This document shows, in pieces, positions 32,484-43,348 of a stretch of 64,000 bases of DNA. How positions within the stretch are numbered: the stretch's first letter is position 1; every line of letters begins with the position of its first letter. The position numbers and the translations under genes were made by a program. A model generated the notes under the pieces. It searched no databases. It was not told where the DNA came from and was given only the letters and a program-made list of their open reading frames with translations. The stretch is from Symsagittifera roscoffensis (Eukaryota; Xenacoelomorpha; Acoela; Convolutidae): NCBI RefSeq assembly GCF_963678635.1, contig NC_087062.1, positions 38,404,518-38,468,517 of the forward strand. Direction: 5' to 3'.

Positions 32484-33100
32484 TCATCTTTCAAAATCTC
32501 TGTACTTAGCCCCTTCTTCCTGAATCCGCTTCCTACGCCCGTCCAGAGGCAAGCTGCTTGCTATAATTTTCCAATTGGAATCATGTCGCAAGCGAGGCAC
32601 CCGCAAACCAACGGAGAGCAGAGACGAGCATCCACTGATGTTGTTAGCAGTAAGGACACAGTGGATCCACCCATAAGGCAGATAAACCGTGTCACCGACT
32701 TGCTGCACACAGCATGTCAACAAGGCTGTGTTCTCTCTAAAACAAACTATCATTGACTCGACGTCCACGAACTCGTTCTCGAGCCTTTTCACGCAATACG
32801 TTGGTTTCACAAAAAAGCAATTTTTTCCCCGGCGCCATATAACATCACCAAGTTATCGATAGTCTCTGAAAAATTGGATTGAAACCTCGTAAAGTATTCA
32901 CATCCGTTACGAAAAGGTACCCATAACCCTGCCGTGACACCTGCGAGCACTTGGGGGTACAAAAATTGAAGAACTCCGGAATCTCCGACGAGTCTTTAGG
33001 AAAGGCACCCAGGTGCACCTTGCCACCTAATGCACCAGTACGCGTACCTTCCACGCTGAAATTCTTCATAACTCAATCTGCATACACCAGCCGAGACAAC
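32484..33100 (-). pseudogene. JmjC domain gene fragment A (KDM2/7-like)
   Basis: JmjC proteins are Fe(II)/2-oxoglutarate demethylases or hydroxylases. Minus-strand segments in order: SVEGTRTGALGGKVHLGAFP and SSEIPEFFNFCTPKCSQ, then TRFQSNFSETIDNLVMLYGA, KRLENEFVDVESMIVCFREN and CVQQVGDTVYLPYGWIHCVL. The order T.F(H).DF...L.G.K.W....P, then VQ.GDT...P.GWIH.VLT, is that of KDM2/PHF8-type JmjC domains. The HxD metal motif reads Gln-Ser-Asn; the distal His (GWIH) is kept. Two frameshifts (about 32950 and 32830) break it. Confidence 0.62.
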
Positions 33101-33104
33101 TGGG

Positions 33105-33790
33105 ATAATTTTCAAAGAACATAAGATCCTCCTGGCAGAATAGTTTGTGAAAATCCAGTTCCTTATCCTTTTTCCAAAGTACATTTTCACGATGAAGACA
33201 GCAATGAGGAATCACCTCAACAAACTATCGGAGAAATGGTGAACACCCTCTATCGAATGCCTTCTTGATTGTTCCACGAATTTAAATTCAACGACGGACT
33301 CATTCAATCTCAACTGGCTGCTGGACATGATCGGGGATAAGACCGAAGCAGCAAAGCAAGAAGCTCGGGCCATTAGAACCGACAATTCCTGCTTCCTCAA
33401 CAAAACTTGCTAGACTCGGCTTGTACCCGCAGGGGAGCCCCACTAATTGCAGCAGCGGCCATCGCCGGCATTGGTCTTTTCGGATCTGGTATAATGATGG
33501 GCAATTCAGGAGGATGTGGAATTATGGATCATGCCAGGACCAGGCCCAAGCAAATGCAAAAAACATCGAGACTTTGGAACAGTACTCAATGGCACTTACG
33601 GACTATGTATCAGAAATTGAAACATCAAGCAACGAGAAGTTCTTTGCGATTTCGAATGAGTTGTCTGAAATCAGAGCAAATCAACAACAAACCATCGAAA
33701 ACCAAAATCAGAACTGGAAAATACGAACTTCAATTAGGCTGCGTACGGTATTGCCAGATTGAGCAGAAGTCCTTCCTCAATTGTTGTGAC
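33105..33790 (+). pseudogene. Envelope-like fragment E1
   Basis: Plus-strand pieces, in more than one frame, of a retroelement envelope protein. A basic run and hydrophobic stretch (RRGAPLIAAAAIAGIGLFGS) resembles a cleavage site followed by a fusion peptide. A heptad-like segment follows (YVSEIETSSNEKFFAISNEL). Stops and frameshifts occur before and after the hydrophobic stretch. It matches E3 at 37.85-38.5 kb and, over the heptad part, E2 and E4 in inverted orientation. No linked pol is visible nearby. Confidence 0.55.
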
Positions 33791-33834
33791 GTCGCGAAGC
33801 AGCTTCGCGTCATAATATGAGTGGATATCACTTG

Positions 33835-34440
33835 GCGGTATCGCAAGGGTCAGTCGGTGGTTTTTGTACACAGCGTCTATGAGCGCCAACAGCTATTCTC
33901 ACGGAACAAGAGACATCGGTCCTCCTTTTGACTTTTGTACACAGCGTCTATGAGCGCCAACAGGTATTCTCACGGAACAAGAGACATCGGTAGTCGTTGG
34001 TCCAGCAGAGTTGGTATCGAGCTTAAGACGTTTGTCTTAGAAGCATAGAGTGCGGTTTTATAGCTTGTTTTATCTGCATAGACAACATTTAATAGTGATG
34101 CTGCTGTGTCGAAGTTCAAATTGATCTGTTGGTTTGAGAACATTGTTTGTGTGCAATCCGGCAAGATGTGGAAATTTCCTTCAATTGTTGCAAATTGTTC
34201 TTCGAGTATTTTCCAGTTCCGATTTTGGTTTTCGATATTTTGTTTTTGAATTGCTCTGATTTCAGACAACTCATTCGAAATCGCACAGAACTTCTCCTTG
34301 CTTGATTGTTCAATTTCTGATACATAGTTCGTAAGTGCTGGGGGAAAATGGGATTTGTTGCCAGCAAGAAACGAACGTGAGCTAGACACTCTGCTCAAAT
34401 CTCTCAAGTTCAACGAACACAGAGATTTCCTCATAAGCAC
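33835..34440 (-). pseudogene. Envelope-like fragment E2 (inverted)
   Basis: An open minus-strand frame of 156 codons with the same heptad segment (NYVSEIEQSSKEKFCAISNE), then EEQFATIEGNFHILPDCTQT and a tail LDQRLPMSLVP. It carries sequence C-terminal to what E1 shows. E1 and E2 together form an imperfect inverted repeat sharing the heptad region. Confidence 0.5.
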
Positions 34441-35048
34441 AATCCGATGCCATATAAATGCATGCCGTGGTAGATATGCCGTCGAGGATAACTACCTAGA
34501 AGTAATTTGACATAATACGGCCGAGTCCTCCCAGGGTTTTTTTATGACTTGGAATGGACAACTTGAACTGTTTATACTGTTTGTTGTCATGACTGTTTTC
34601 TTACGACTGTTTGTTGTTATTTGATCTCTGTAAATTAACCGTAATTTGCCGTATTCTTTTTTACTGTATGTTATATGTGTTATGGTCTGAAAAAATTCAG
34701 GCCCGTCAAAGTTGCTCATAAAGTGTAAGCTATCTATTTGGAGTAATTTGCTCATAGAAAGAAAATTATCTATTAAGAAAAACAAATTTGTGTAAATCCG
34801 TTTTAGATAAAAAGGTTAACGAAACCGCTGCATGAAGAAGCAGTTGATTGCGCAAGGGATAAAGCAAATCGCACTCCCCAAGATAGGATTTGGTCTGGAT
34901 AAACTACGAGAAAACTCAGTTTTTAACATCATTTGCGAGATTTTCCGAAAATCAGATATCACAGTCTTCCTATACGTTTGACACTAATACTGACCTGCCC
35001 AATCATCGTCACAGGACTACAACGGTCCATACTGAAGCCCGGCGGAGG
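34441..35048. other. Non-coding spacer of duplicated block I
   Basis: No gene. 34441-34800 is repeated at about 39200-39600 (gcatgccgtggtagatatgc, gtcatgactgttttcttacg, tagaaag.aaattatctatt). Confidence 0.6.
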
Positions 35049-35650
35049 AGGAAATGTGTACATCTCGAGATCCGAAAAATCACACTCCCCACCCATGTAT
35101 TAACATAAGGGATAAAAAACGTCCGACACCCCCATCAGCAGCGAAGTCGAATTTTGAAAAATTCAACATCCATGATCCTAGGACCACCAATGGGGAGGAT
35201 TCTGAAGCCTGGCGGAGGAGGAAAAGTGTACATCTCGAGATCCGAAAAATCACCCTCCCCACCCATGTATTAACATTAGAGATAAAAAACTTTCGACCCC
35301 CCATCACCAGCGAAGTCAGATTTTGGAAACTTCACCATCAATGACCCTGGGACCACCAATGAGGAGGGTCCTGAAGCCTGGCGGAGGAGGAAATATGTAC
35401 ATCTCGAGATCCGAAAAATCACCGTTCCCACCCATGTATTTACATTAGGAAAAAAGAATTCGACCCCCCCATCATCAGCGAAGTCGGAGTTCGGAAAATT
35501 CACCACCAATGACACCAGGACCACCAATGAGGAAGATCCTGAAGCCCGGCGGAGGAGGAAACGTGTACTAATTGAGATCCAAACAATCACCCTCTTTTTT
35601 TTTGTTTTAACTTTGGGGAAACTAAAACTTTCGACATTATCAATAAAATC
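35049..35650. repeat. Satellite array B, 168-170 bp monomer
   Basis: Units start at 35049, 35219, 35388 and 35556 (partial), the same monomer as array A. Both arrays end in the same partial unit (ttttaactttggggaaac / ttttaacattggagaaac, then atcaataaaatctgaattaa), then run into the JmjC fragment. Confidence 0.85.
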
Positions 35651-35684
35651 TGAATTAAACGAAACTACATATATTCTAAAATTA

Positions 35685-36499
35685 CTACAACTTGCGCAGA
35701 GACGAGCATCCACTGATGTTGTTAGCAGTCAGGACACAGTAGACCCACCCATAAGGCAGATAAACCGTGTCACCGACTTGTTGCACACAGCATGTCAACA
35801 AGGCTATGTTCTCTCTTAAACAAACCATCATTGACTCGACGTCCACGAACTCGTTCTCGAGCCTTTTCACTCAATACTTTGGCTTCACAAAAAACCAAAA
35901 TTTTTCCGCGGCGCCATATAACATCACCAAGTTATCGATAGTCTCTGAAAAATCGGATTGAAACCTCGTAAAGTATTCACATCCGTTACGATAAGGTACC
36001 CATAACCCTGCCGTGACACCTGCGAGCACTTGGGGGTACAAAAATCGAAGAACTCCGGAATCTCCGATGTGTCTTTGGGAAAGACACTCAGGTGCACCTT
36101 GCCACCTAATGCACCATTACGCGTCTCCTCCACGCTGAAATGCTTCATGACTCGATCTGCATAGACCAGCCGAGACAACAGACGCTGGAAGAAGAACATA
36201 CCACGAATACCAAACAGATATTGGGGAGATTGTCGTATAATCAAAACATAACCAACATATAGATTTCAACTCACCTTCCTATCCTTGTCTTTATACTCCA
36301 CAGCCGACAACCCTCGGAGAAGAGCAGGCTCCTCCCGATCGAGATTCTCCAACGAACTCAGAGATGCATTCTCAGGAAGATTTTCCGCAAACTCCCGCAA
36401 GGCGTGCAGGTCGTTTTGGCCAGCAAAATCACCTGCACGACTCGACCTAGACTTCCGCTTGGGAGCAACGACGTTATGAGCTCCAACATAAGTGTTCAT
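35685..36499 (-). pseudogene. JmjC domain gene B with first exon (KDM2/7-like)
   Basis: Exon 1 (36499-36275) is an intact 75-codon start, MNTYVGAHNVVAPKRKSRSS..., basic then acidic, ending at K|gtgagt. Exon 2 starts at 36184 after ttcttccag: LLSRLVYADRVMKHFSVEET, then TSEIPEFFDFCTPKCSQ. After a one-base shift near 35990 the JmjC core reads TRFQSDFSETIDNLVMLYGA, EKFWFFVKP, a TGA, KRLENEFVDVESMMVCLREN and VQQVGDTVYLPYGWVYCVLT. The metal ligands are altered: HxD is Gln-Ser-Asp and GWIH is GWVY, so catalysis by the usual mechanism is not possible. Confidence 0.65.
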
Positions 36500-37700
36500 C
36501 TCGCAACTGAAAACAAATGCTGCTTGCGAGCATCGAATTACGAATACAAAGCGACGATACAGTTGGTTGCTACAAAATTCACTTTCTTAACCCTGACCAG
36601 CACAAAATCAGAGGGTTAAGCACTCACCACTGATCTTATGAAAAACGCTGAGAAATGTAAGAGTATGAGTTAAAAGTAAACAGTTGAATTAAAAACACAA
36701 AATTTAAAACAACTAAACTTTAAAATACAGTCCCAATAGTTCTAAAACAAAGGGTCAGCGAACAAAGTTCACTCATCTATCGAAACCCATCAAGAGAGCA
36801 CCCACCAGTCGCAAGAGGCAACAGCCCATGCACACGAACAGGCCGTCCAAAAGACCGACCTCTAAACTGCCATCACCCTCTGGAGACTCGTCTACCACAG
36901 GAGTGCACGCCGCAGACAGCTCTGACCACACCCGCTGGCCACTAAACTCAACATAACGGCCGTTGAGACAGCAGAACACAAGAAAGCCACGGGCAAACAC
37001 ATTTTCAATTGAAAAAATTATATACATTTGTACATCCATTCAAAATTAACACAACTCGTCACTTTACCTGTGGTACTAACTCAAGGAAAAACAGAAATGG
37101 AAAAGCTAAAACACAGAGATTGATGTTATTATCTTATTGTAAGCGGACAAAATGTTCAAACACGCCCGAAGCACAATGGCCTCCAGGAAAAATAAACAAA
37201 AAATTGGGCATAAAATAACCCCTATTTTGTACTTGAGTCCACCCGCGGGGGAAAGGCCACAGGTTTACCTCGGTTGCTCTGGCACTTGCTTATGGCCTTT
37301 GAATTGTGAAAAAACGAGAGTTGCTTCTGGCACTTGCTTATGGCCTTCATGTTTGCTTCTGGCACTTGCTTACGGCCTTTATCAGATTATCTCTTCTTGC
37401 ATCTTTGCAATTAGGGGCAATGCCTCTCCCAAAAACCAACTATTGCCATCATCCGGGCATTCAATGCAGTCTGCAGTAGCATTATTCCAAAAGACCAGAG
37501 CAATCGAATCAAGTACAATTTGAATCAACTCACTACAACTTAATACAAACAAACCGCCGTGACGTACTCGAAAAACGTTCAGCAAACTAAAATCATTACC
37601 ACCCCAACTCGGTATATTGGAATGAAATGTAAACATCTTGCTTACCCGATTCAAAGTAAATATCACATCGGTCCCACAAATTCACAATCATAATTTAAAA
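36500..37700 (-). other. Unassigned stretch with two coding-like minus frames
   Basis: 36773-37039 (minus) encodes NVFARGFLVFCCLNGRYVEF and a hydrophobic Cys-rich end (LFVCMGCCLLRLVGALLMGF). 37382-37666 (minus) encodes FTFHSNIPSWGGNDFSLLNV and IVLDSIALVFWNNATADCIE. Both look more coding-like than chance, but no domain is recognised. 37255-37385 holds four copies of tctggcacttgcttatggcct. Confidence 0.35.
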
Positions 37701-37708
37701 CGCTATTT

Positions 37709-38500
37709 ATGAAACACCACTACCTGAGTTCAACCTGTAATTTGTCAGAAACAAAGAGGAGCATTACTCTACACCACGGAGCGATAATGCGGTTACTGCT
37801 CCTCATTCTACAAATAGGTCGTACTTCGGCATCCTACGACGATATTCTTTCCTCTGGCATAACCTTCCACAAAGAAAGTAAGACCCTCCTGGCAGAAAAG
37901 TTTGTAAACGTCTAGTTCCTTATCCTTTTCCAAAGTACAATTTCACGATGAAGACAGCAATGAGGAATTACCTCAACAAAATATCGGAGGAATGGCGAAC
38001 ACCTTCTATCGAGTGCCCTCTACATTTTCCACGAACTTCAATTCAACGCCTAATCAATCTCAACTGGCTGCTGGACATGATCGAGGATAAGGTCGAAGCA
38101 GCAAAGCAAGAAGCTCAGGCCATTAGAACCGACAATTCCCGCTTCCTCAATAAAAACCTGCTAGACTCGGCACGTACCCGCAGGGGAGCCCCACTAATTG
38201 CAGCAGCGGCCATCGCCGGCATTGGTTTTTTCGGATCTAGTATAATGATGGGCAATTCAGATGGATAGGGAATTATGGGATTTTTTGGATCATGCCAGGA
38301 TCAGCCCCAAGCAAATGCAAAGAACATCGAGACTTTGGAACAGTACTCAATGGCCTTTACGGACTATGTATCAGAAATTGAAACATCAAACAACGAGATG
38401 TTCTTTGCGATTTCGAATGAGTTGTCTGAAATCAGACTAGTTTAACAACAAACCATGGAAAACCAAAATCGGAACTGAAAAATACGAACTTAGGCTGCGT
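37709..38500 (+). pseudogene. Envelope-like fragment E3, N-terminal part
   Basis: Starts with a signal-peptide-like MRLLLLILQIGRTSA (37788) and a short ectodomain stretch (SYDDILSSGITFHKE) before a TAG. In a second frame (37948-38268) it continues MKTAMRNYLNKISEEWRTPS, a coiled stretch (LLDMIEDKVEAAKQEAQAIR), a basic site TRRG and the hydrophobic APLIAAAAIAGIGFFGSS, then stops. Remaining heptad sequence follows in a third frame. It is a decayed class I-like envelope gene. Confidence 0.55.
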
Positions 38501-38689
38501 ACAGTATTGCTGCGTACGGTATTGCCAGATTGAGCAGAACGGTATTGCCAGATTGTTGCTCTGCGTACGGTATTGCCACATTGTTGCTATGCGTGCTCTG
38601 CGCTTAGGCTGCGTACGGTATTGCCAGATTGAGCAGAAGTCCTTCCTCGATTGTTGTCGCGTCATAATATGAGTGGATATCACTTGGCG

Positions 38690-39217
38690 CAAGGGTCAGT
38701 CGGTGGTTTCCTCCTTTTGGTTTTTGTACACAGCGTCAATGACTGCCAACAGGGATTCTCACGGAACAAGAGACATCGGAAACTGTTTGTCCAGCAGAGT
38801 TGGTATCGAACTTAAGACGTTTGTCTTACAAGCATAGAGTTCGGTTTTATAGCTTATTTTATCTGCATAGACAACATATAGTAGTGATGCTGCTGTGTCG
38901 AAGTTGCAATTGATCTGTTGGTTTGAGAACAATGTTTTTGTGCAATCCCGCAAGATGTGGAAATTTCCTTCAATTGTTGCAAATCAATCTTCGAGTATTT
39001 TCCAGTTCCAATTTTGGTTTTCGATTGTTTGTTGTTGAATTGCTCTGATTTCAGACAACTCATTCGAAATCGGAAAGGACTTCTCGTTGCCTGATGTTTC
39101 AATTTCTGATACATAGTCCGTTTTGTTGCCAGCAAGAAACGAACGTGAGCTAGACACTCTGATCAAATCTCTGCTCAACGAACACAGAGATTTCCTCATA
39201 AACACAATCCGATGCAA
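38690..39217 (-). pseudogene. Envelope-like fragment E4 (inverted)
   Basis: Minus-strand counterpart of E2 with the same heptad and downstream segments (DYVSEIETSGNEKSFPISNE, TLLDKQFPMSLVP), broken into two frames. Between E3 and E4 (38480-38650) a short tgcgtacggtattgccaga motif is repeated four times. Confidence 0.5.
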
Positions 39218-39769
39218 TATAAATGCATGCCGTGGTAGATATGCCGTCGAGGATAACTACCGAAAAGTATTTAGACATAATATGGCCGAGTCCGCCCAGG
39301 ATTTTTTTTATGACTTGGAATGAACAACTTGAACTGTTTACACTGTTTGTTGTCATGACTGTTTTCTTACGACTAATTATTGTTGTTTGATCTCTTTAAA
39401 TTAACCGTAGTTTTTTGTATTCTTTTTAATGTATGCAGTATGTGTCATGGTTTGAAAAATATGCCGGCCCGTCAAAATTTCTCATAAAGAGTAAACTATC
39501 CATTTGGTGTAATTTGCTCATAGAAAGTAAATTATCTATTAAGAAAAACTAATTAAAGTAAAACCGTTTCAGATAAAAAGAATAACAAAACTTGAACAAC
39601 TACAGCTAAAATAAGTGGTGAATTGCAAAAACAAGAAAATGTTTCTGAAAATTTTACCTTATCAAACTATATTTGAAAACACCTTAATTATTGAAAACAC
39701 CTTAACTATATCTGAAACACCTGATTAATTTAATTGCGAGTTTACTTCATAAGTTTGTTGAATTTGTTC

Positions 39770-39965
39770 CTTTTGCAGGAATTGAGATTGCTGGCAGGAA
39801 TTGGGATCGAAGTTGGGTTAGAGGAATCGGGATCGAAGTTTGGTTACAGGAATCGGGATCGAAGCTTGGTTACAGGAATTGGGATCGAAATTGGGTTACA
39901 GGAATTGGGATCGAAATTGGGTTACAGGAATTGAGATCGAAGTTGGTGATGAAGTTGGTCAGATC
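39770..39965. repeat. Minisatellite ggaattgggatcgaagttgg
   Basis: About eight units of 23-27 bp of the form (ca)ggaat(t/c)gggatcgaa(g/a)ttgggtta. No frame is conserved across units. Confidence 0.8.
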
Positions 39966-40084
39966 GAAGTTGAGACCGAATTGAGACTGGTAGACGTCAT
40001 GTATTGTTGGTGAACCGTTGTTGGTGAACACCTGTAGTAAAAAAAGATATAAATCAAAACGTTACCACAAATAAACTTATATGT

Positions 40085-40425
40085 AAATGGAATCCGCAAA
40101 CAAAATGCGGATTCCACTTACAATTTGCGGATTCCACTAACAATATGCGGATTTCACTTACAGTTGCGGATTCCGCAATAGCTCAATTGAACGATACAAA
40201 TGTTTTATCATTTGTTTGTGGATTCCGCAAACTGTTCTGGATTCCACAAATACTGTTGCGGATTCCGCACATTCGTTTATTTTTGGAGCAATTTTGAGCG
40301 GTACAACGATTTAGGTATCTGTTTGTGGAATCCAAAACAGCATAGAAGATCAAAGAAAAGTAGCCATGTTGCGGATTCCGCGACAAAACTGATTTTGGCC
40401 TGTTGCGGATTCCGTTTACAAGGCA
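40085..40425. repeat. GCGGATTCCGC repeat array, third site
   Basis: About nine copies of (t)tgcggattccgcaa or tgtggattccac in both orientations, the same unit as at 24.9-25.3 kb. Confidence 0.78.
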
Positions 40426-40741
40426 GAGAACGCACAGTTTGGCCTCGTAATGTTTTTTTAATTTTAGTAATAATTAATAAATAGTATAATTTAATTGATT
40501 TCAATCAAAAAATTTCAAAACGTTAAATTTCAAACTTATTTTAAAAAAGTATGACCGCTTGTAGGTCATTGACACCTGTCATAAAATAATAACATTCGTT
40601 GCGGGGATCAGTCCTTATCACAGCGGGGGATTAGTTCTCATCAGTACAAAAGCTGCGGGGGATTACCGGTATCGATGGGATAAGCCGATATCAAAATTAA
40701 ATGCTTTCATTTCAATGTTTGCATGCAGTAGTAACTCAGTT

Positions 40742-41701
40742 TAAACCGCTCAAGTCTGCGTGGCGACTATGAACTTTTGGTCCCCACGCGGATCGATTCA
40801 GAAAAATTAAGTCTGAACATAAAACCACGACCTCGACACGGGTTGTCTCAGATAAACAGGAGATAATTTCCCAATCTTTGACTGAAAAAGGAAAACATTC
40901 GTTGGACATGTATTTTTCTGAGGTATGTTCCATCAATCGTTCTTTGTTCCTCCTAACACTTTTTTTTCATGATTACGAATTTAGTATGGTTGATATACGC
41001 TATTTTGGAGACCCTCAGATTCATACTCGTAACATTAATGAAGTTTTTCGGAAAACTTCGTTAGGACTCTCAAATACCTACCACTCAACAAAATTATCAA
41101 AGTCTTGGACATGACTAGTAATCTCAATTGTAAAATACGTTCGGAAGGTTTAAACGTTCAGTTGTTTGTTTGGGTTTCAATCATATTAGTAGCAAAGAAA
41201 CGTGCACCAAAACACAAAATTTCTTTCAAACCCTTGGACGAGTCTACTCAAGACACTCATCTGCCACGAGTCCTACAGTTCCCAAACAGTTTGGACACAC
41301 AACTCACTGAAAGTTCTCCTGCCCTTCCAGTTCAGAGATCGTTCGATTTCGATCCTGATATTGAAAATCAAATGGGTTGCTCTGAGCTATTCGAAGACTC
41401 CCTGACGCTTCCTTGCTGACCAGAAATCAATTCTGGAATCGAAATGACAGAAGTGAATTACAAGCCGTCAATATCACAAGATTCCTTTGAATGCAGTCAC
41501 AAAGCCGTGGTTTCGACCAACTGGTGCCGCTCCATTGTCGTGGCTTTCCATGAAGACTTTCCATGAAAAGAACCCGATGATTCAAAGAAAGTCTTCAAGA
41601 AAAAGTATCCGATGTTCATCTACGAGCGTCACCAAGAACTCTCCTTGTTTCCCAATGAAGATGAAAAAGTTTTTTGGCAACTGGAACCAGATCTAAACTA
41701 G
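40742..41701 (+). pseudogene. Unidentified decayed ORF interrupted by the LTR
   Basis: Coding-like frames: VVSDKQEIISQSLTEKGKHS, then SMVDIRYFGDPQIHTRNINE. From 41105 one frame runs through KPLDESTQDTHLPRVLQFPN, SFDFDPDIENQMGCSELFED, TGA, SFECSHKAVVSTNWCRSIVV, TGA and KKYPMFIYERHQELSLFPNE, then reaches the LTR at 41682, where the stop is supplied by LTR sequence. No family is recognised. It is probably a gene or older element in which the retroelement landed. Confidence 0.42.
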
Positions 41702-42060
41702 TATTTATCATTGATTATTATTATGATATTTTATCTCTATAAAATATTAAATACTAACCAATCATACTCCATCAAACTAACAACCTATTTATTTGTAGAG
41801 TGTTGAAACTACTTGTAGTTTCAACACAAGAACAATTTGAATTAAACTTAGAATACAGTTGTTCTCATTCTGGAACTAACTCGCGTAAACCGTTCTACAC
41901 TAGATCTATTGAGACCAGGAGATATAAGAGTAAGATTAAGATCGGTATTAGACTAAGAAGTTGCACGAATCTATCCGGCCGAAAAAAAGATAGCGTGACG
42001 AGCAGACGGTGTACCCTATTTGAAATTACTCTATGAGTACAGTACATATTACATAATTCA
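41682..42060 (+). repeat. 5' LTR, first (duplicated) copy
   Basis: Starts TGGAACCAGATCTAAAC and ends ACATAATTCA. The TG..CA ends are followed after two bases (tc) by a primer-binding site. It contains tctataaaatatt (TATA-like) and a 28-bp perfect hairpin (41800-41827). Confidence 0.85.
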
Positions 42061-43348
42061 TCTGGTGCGACCAAAAGTCTAAAACAGACCTTAAATAACC
42101 TAGAATTAGACAAAAATTAGATTAGAATTGGACAAATACAACATTTCATAAAAATGTTATATGATAAGAACTTAATAGATATGTCTCTACGTTTCAATAG
42201 ATCAGATCCAATATTCCGAACAATACGACAACTACCCGGTATTGGAAGAAGGCGTCGAACAAGAAATGACATACGACTAAGAAGAAAACTAATAATCGAG
42301 TTCATGATAGTACGACAAAAACGAGATTAAACTTTTGTATTTAAAATACTTTCAGCAGTAAATTTAAATTTTCATTTACTGACAGAAAATTTGAAGAATA
42401 ATCTTCAATAACCCTTCATGGCGCTAAACCTATTAATTGTACAATAAAGACTCATAAAAACAACACTTGTCGTTTTCCTTAAATCAGCTGAAAATTGAAT
42501 AACACATTGAAAAAGTATTTATTCAATATAAAAAAAAAACAAAAATTAGTTAGTGTAAATCATAAATTATTAGTATATATAAATCATCTCATCTTCCCAG
42601 CTTGATCACCTAAAACATAACAGCAAATTTCAAAAACTAACAATCATCGAAACTAAAAGCCTCTAATTTTAAAACTATCAAGGCTTATCCTTGTTTTCAC
42701 TTGAATTAATCTCATTTAAATAAGAGATCATCAAGGTTTTTCTCGGATCTTTAAATTAATCTAAATCTAAATTTTTAAATTTCTAAATATTTAAAATCTC
42801 TGATCATCAAGGCCTATCCTTGGATCAAATAGAACAATTTTGTTCTCCCCCTCCCAATTTAATCAGTGTCTAACGACATCAAACATCGGTTCACTAACCA
42901 ACCCTTATCAAAGACCCAGAATTAACAGAAATTTTTCAACAAAGTAACCATTCTAATTAAAATAAACTGTGAAGAATTTCGGTTACTCATCCTTCACTTG
43001 ATCCCCTTCCTCTTAGATGACCCAAGCTAAAACACTTAAACTTAGTACGTTATAAAATGGTTTCTAACGAAATACTCGCGTTCTAATTATACCTGAACCT
43101 TGTTGACTGATTTACTATTCTCCAACCCTTGATCACAAATCACAACCCCTAAGTAAGATTAGGTAGGTCAATCTTAGCTTAGAATTAGTTACGAGAAAGT
43201 ACAAATCATTCTTCGGAATCGATATACGCTTTTCTCTCCAACCCAAATATACGACGCAAAGTAAGCTAACCACAAAAAATCGTAAGAACTAACAGTTTAA
43301 GGTATTAAAATCACTAATCTAGATTTTGCATCCATCATCCTAAATCTT

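Noticed and set aside
39734-39934. Gly/Ile/Glu-repeat protein
   Set aside because: Direct translation of a 24-bp minisatellite with unit lengths not divisible by three.
40736-40936. Minus-strand 66-codon ORF
   Set aside because: Antisense of the coding-like plus frame; no independent support.
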